Below, piece by piece: positions 61,858 through 64,000 of a stretch of DNA of 64,000 bases. The stretch lies in assembly GCA_041739525.1 (NCBI GenBank), contig JBGSNQ010000071.1:1-64000 (forward strand), in the 5' to 3' direction. The notes under the pieces were generated by a model that had not been told where the DNA came from, did not search any database, and worked only from the letters and a program-made list of their open reading frames with translations. Position 1 is the first letter of the stretch, and each line of letters begins with the position of its first letter. The DNA comes from DATJGR01 sp041739525 (lineage in GTDB: Bacteria > Pseudomonadota > Gammaproteobacteria > Pseudomonadales > Azotimanducaceae). The translations under genes and the position numbers were made by a program.

Positions 61858-62394
61858 ATGGCCATGCTGATCCTTGTCGGCATTGGTTCGAATCGCGGCG
61901 ACTCCATCGGCATCGTGCGCGAGAGCATCGAGCGACTGCGGTCGTTCGCGAAAAGCGGGTTTCGAACATCGTCGCTCTGGCGCACGAGCCCGGTCGACTG
62001 TCCACCCGGGTCGGCCGACTTCATCAATGCGGTGGTCGCATTCGAGCCGCGCGACGGCCTTACGCCGGAAGCGATGCTCGCGGCTCTCAAGCAGCTCGAA
62101 CGGGAATTTGGACGCTCCGCCGTACTGGTTCGAAATGCCCCGCGCGAACTCGACCTCGATCTGCTCGTGTACGGCGACGAAGCGCGGACGAGCGTTGAGT
62201 TCACGTTGCCACATCCACGCGCCACCGAGCGCCGGTTCGTCATGGCGCCGGCCGCGGAAATCGTCGCGGACCTGCGCTGGCCCGGCACGCGTCTCACGGT
62301 TGCCGAACTGCTCGCGCACATCGACGACAAAGAGATCGTGGAGCGCGTTCCCGATCGCCCCAACACTGCAGCGCTGATCTCGTCCGCGCGATAG
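61858..62394 (+). CDS. folK: Hydroxymethyldihydropterin pyrophosphokinase
   Basis: FolK adds pyrophosphate to 6-hydroxymethyl-7,8-dihydropterin in folate synthesis. The 178-residue protein has the start ILVGIGSNRGDSIG, the substrate region TSPVDCPPGSADFINAVVAFE, the metal motif APRELDLDLLVYGD, and LPHPRATERRFVMAPAAEI. ATG 61858 and ATG 61864 are both possible; neither has a strong ribosome site. It is alone; folB or folP are not nearby. Confidence 0.93.
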   Translation: MAMLILVGIGSNRGDSIGIVRESIERLRSFAKSGFRTSSLWRTSPVDCPPGSADFINAVVAFEPRDGLTPEAMLAALKQLEREFGRSAVLVRNAPRELDLDLLVYGDEARTSVEFTLPHPRATERRFVMAPAAEIVADLRWPGTRLTVAELLAHIDDKEIVERVPDRPNTAALISSAR

Positions 62395-62494
62395 CGGTCA
62401 CGACCCGTGATAGCATCGCTGGAAAAAGAAGATCCGGCGGCAAAGCGGCGCCGGACGGGGCTTCAAGGATTCATGGGGAGGCAATCCGGGCATC

Positions 62495-63370
62495 ATGCGG
62501 AGAGTGAGGCGGCTGCTTTGCTGCGTGCTCGTTGCGGGCGGTCTGCTGGCTGAGTCTGCCCACGCCTACGATCCCGATCTGCATCAGAAGTTCACGTTCA
62601 TCGCGGCCAAACAGCTGAACCGCTGCCTTGAAGGTTCCTCGTTGCCGCGGCTCACCCCATTGCAGGTTCGCTACATCGCGAAGAGCGACGTCGCACAAGC
62701 GCAAGGCGGCTGGTTCGGCCAGTTCCGCTGGGGCTATTACGATCGCGCCGCACAGAGCCAGCGGAAATTGTTGTGGGTGATCGACACACGCCTGCACGAT
62801 CACTTCAAGCAGCTCGAAACCGAGATGTCGAGCGCGCGCGAGATGGGCGATCAGTATTCCGACCTCGGCTACATCGCGAACTACCTGCAGAACATGACGT
62901 CACCCGCGCACGTGGTGCCGGTTTACTTCACGCGGTGGTGGCGCTTCAACCTGTCGGACCGTTTCGACGGTTATCCGCTCGACGAAGTAGCGCTCGAGAA
63001 AGCGCTGGACGTCGATTGCGCGGCGTTGCTTGCCTCGCCGGACCAACCGATAGAGGAAATCTTGCGCGACACGGCGAGCGCGACGTTGCGTGCGGTGCAG
63101 AGTCGCATCGACGCCCTGCCAGTCACGTGGCAGGCATTCTGGAAGCTGGCAGACGATCCGGAAAAATTCGGCGAATACGGACGCGCCGGCAACAATTTCG
63201 GCCGCCGCGTCGATTTCAAGTGCGGCGACACGAAGTGCGTGCTGCTCGACAAAGATCCGCTCTACGACGCGTTCGCCCTCGAACGCCACGTCGACGCGGT
63301 AAATGCAACGATGCGCGCGATGCTCTGGCTGCAGCGACGGTTGGTGAATGGCGAAGTCGTCAAACACTGA
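62495..63370 (+). CDS. Exported P1-nuclease/phospholipase-C-like protein, metal ligands altered
   Basis: A 291-residue protein with a signal peptide (LLCCVLVAGGLLAESAHA). The helix LGYIANYLQNMTSPAHVVP looks like the zinc-binding helix of phospholipase C and S1/P1 nucleases, where I expect H and D at the Asn positions (H..LQD..PAH). The mature N-terminus is YDPDLHQKF. Loss of these ligands would make it inactive or differently used; this is inference. It overlaps the next gene by 23 bases. Confidence 0.65.
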   Translation: MRRVRRLLCCVLVAGGLLAESAHAYDPDLHQKFTFIAAKQLNRCLEGSSLPRLTPLQVRYIAKSDVAQAQGGWFGQFRWGYYDRAAQSQRKLLWVIDTRLHDHFKQLETEMSSAREMGDQYSDLGYIANYLQNMTSPAHVVPVYFTRWWRFNLSDRFDGYPLDEVALEKALDVDCAALLASPDQPIEEILRDTASATLRAVQSRIDALPVTWQAFWKLADDPEKFGEYGRAGNNFGRRVDFKCGDTKCVLLDKDPLYDAFALERHVDAVNATMRAMLWLQRRLVNGEVVKH

Positions 63371-64000
63371 CGGCGTGTTGGCGGGCCTCCGTGTGCTCGA
63401 TCTCACCGGGCCTGACGGTTTGCTCACCGGACAGATCCTTGCAGACCTCGGCGCGGATGTGGTGCAAGCGGTTCCCGCATCGCGGCACAACGATTCCGTT
63501 GGCGAATACCACTGGCGCGCATACACCCGCGGTAAACGCCTGCTGGAGTTCGATCCGACCGATGCTCCCGCACTGAATTCGCTGTTGGCGGGTGCAGATG
63601 TGCTCATAGAGTCGTTGCCGAACGCCGAGGCCGAGCGGCTGTCGCTCACGCCCTCGCAGGTGGCGGTGCGGCATCCGCACCTCGTGCACGTGTCGATCAC
63701 ACCGTTCGGTCGAACGGGGCCGAAGGCAGACTACGCGGCCACCGATCTGACGGTTGGCGCGGCCTCGGGATACCTCTTCGTGTCCGGTGCGGCTGGTGAG
63801 ACGCCGGTACGCATCTCGGTGCCGCAGGCACATGCGCATGCCGGCGCGGACGCAGCCGTGGCGGTGTTGATCGCGTTGCGCGCGAAGCGCGGCCAACACA
63901 TCGATATATCGGCGCAACATTCGATGACGCTCGCGCTGTTGGGTCGCGGCCTCGACGCCGCCGTGAATCAGCCGCGCGCGGAACGCACCAGCGGCAGCGG
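63348..64000 (+). CDS. CaiB/BaiF CoA-transferase family protein, 5' part
   Basis: The first 217 codons of a CoA-transferase family III protein: GLRVLDLTGPDGLLTGQILADLGADVV at the start, then TRGKRLLEFD and ADVLIESLP and TPFGRTGPKADYAATDLTVG. Family members move CoA between carboxylic acids; the catalytic Asp is not in the visible part with certainty. It runs past the end of the window. Start ATG 63348 overlaps the preceding gene by 23 bases. Confidence 0.85.
   Translation, partial: MAKSSNTDGVLAGLRVLDLTGPDGLLTGQILADLGADVVQAVPASRHNDSVGEYHWRAYTRGKRLLEFDPTDAPALNSLLAGADVLIESLPNAEAERLSLTPSQVAVRHPHLVHVSITPFGRTGPKADYAATDLTVGAASGYLFVSGAAGETPVRISVPQAHAHAGADAAVAVLIALRAKRGQHIDISAQHSMTLALLGRGLDAAVNQPRAERTSGS

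Overview
The window is a gene-dense, high-GC chromosomal segment from a Gram-negative bacterium, most likely a gammaproteobacterium. The strongest sign is the order nadA, bepA-like M48 protease, tusA, dapA, bamC, MBL-fold hydrolase (8.5-14.3 kb). This matches, from memory, the Pseudomonas aeruginosa PA1004-PA1012 neighbourhood. BamC, BepA, DegQ and an outer-membrane transporter homologue confirm a Gram-negative envelope. The many acyl-CoA, wax-ester, phasin, carotenoid-oxygenase, luciferase-like and SDR genes suggest a free-living lipid- and hydrocarbon-using heterotroph (Nevskiales or Steroidobacterales type), but the family is not determined. I see no insertion sequence, phage gene, CRISPR array or rRNA.

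Layout. 0-7.6 kb: aquaporin 3' end, then a same-strand run of a small exported protein, two tandem exported arylsulfatases, a polytopic membrane protein and an outer-membrane MetA-like transporter. 7.6-14.3 kb: ATP-grasp gene divergent from the conserved nadA-bamC block. 14.3-17.0 kb: lipid storage (SDR, WS/DGAT, phasin). 17.2-20 kb: three small P-loop proteins, a split-barrel reductase-like protein and a VOC protein. 20-25.4 kb: lipoprotein, acyl-CoA dehydrogenase, carotenoid oxygenase, HAD phosphatase, AraC regulator, VOC protein. 25.5-32 kb: a tightly overlapping soluble NAD-dependent formate dehydrogenase operon, fdsG-fdsB-fdsA-fdhD-fdsD-mobA. 32-38.4 kb: inositol-monophosphatase-like protein, two luciferase-like monooxygenases, free-methionine sulfoxide reductase, GNAT, purN and a MaoC-like protein. 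38.6-47 kb: a lone pntAA, PhzF, a third sulfatase, alpha/beta hydrolase, DUF6524-like and YczE-like membrane proteins, SDR and a spinster-type MFS transporter. 47.3-53.2 kb: a CoxG-like protein and a form-II type molybdenum hydroxylase operon (S-L-M), quinone oxidoreductase and a GFA-like protein. 53.2-57 kb: EamA, CPBP protease, EstB-like esterase, SDR. 57-57.4 kb: an unusual palindrome-rich intergenic region just before tRNA-Gly(CCC). 57.5-64 kb: MFS, DegQ, small protein, Zn alcohol dehydrogenase, folK, a P1-nuclease/phospholipase-C-like protein and the start of a CaiB/BaiF CoA-transferase.

How it works together. Two molybdenum enzymes (Fds formate dehydrogenase and the form-II CoxL-like hydroxylase) lie 16 kb apart. 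mobA and fdhD, which mature molybdenum cofactor for formate dehydrogenase, sit inside the fds operon. Formate oxidation yields NADH; the nearby pntAA could link NADH and NADPH only if its membrane subunits lie elsewhere. No clearly new defence or mobile system was recognised. The least explained items are the three-P-loop cluster with a zinc-ribbon kinase-like protein, the tandem sulfatase/exporter-like locus, an apparent 2-base frame problem at the start of the MBL hydrolase, and the nested inverted repeats before the tRNA.
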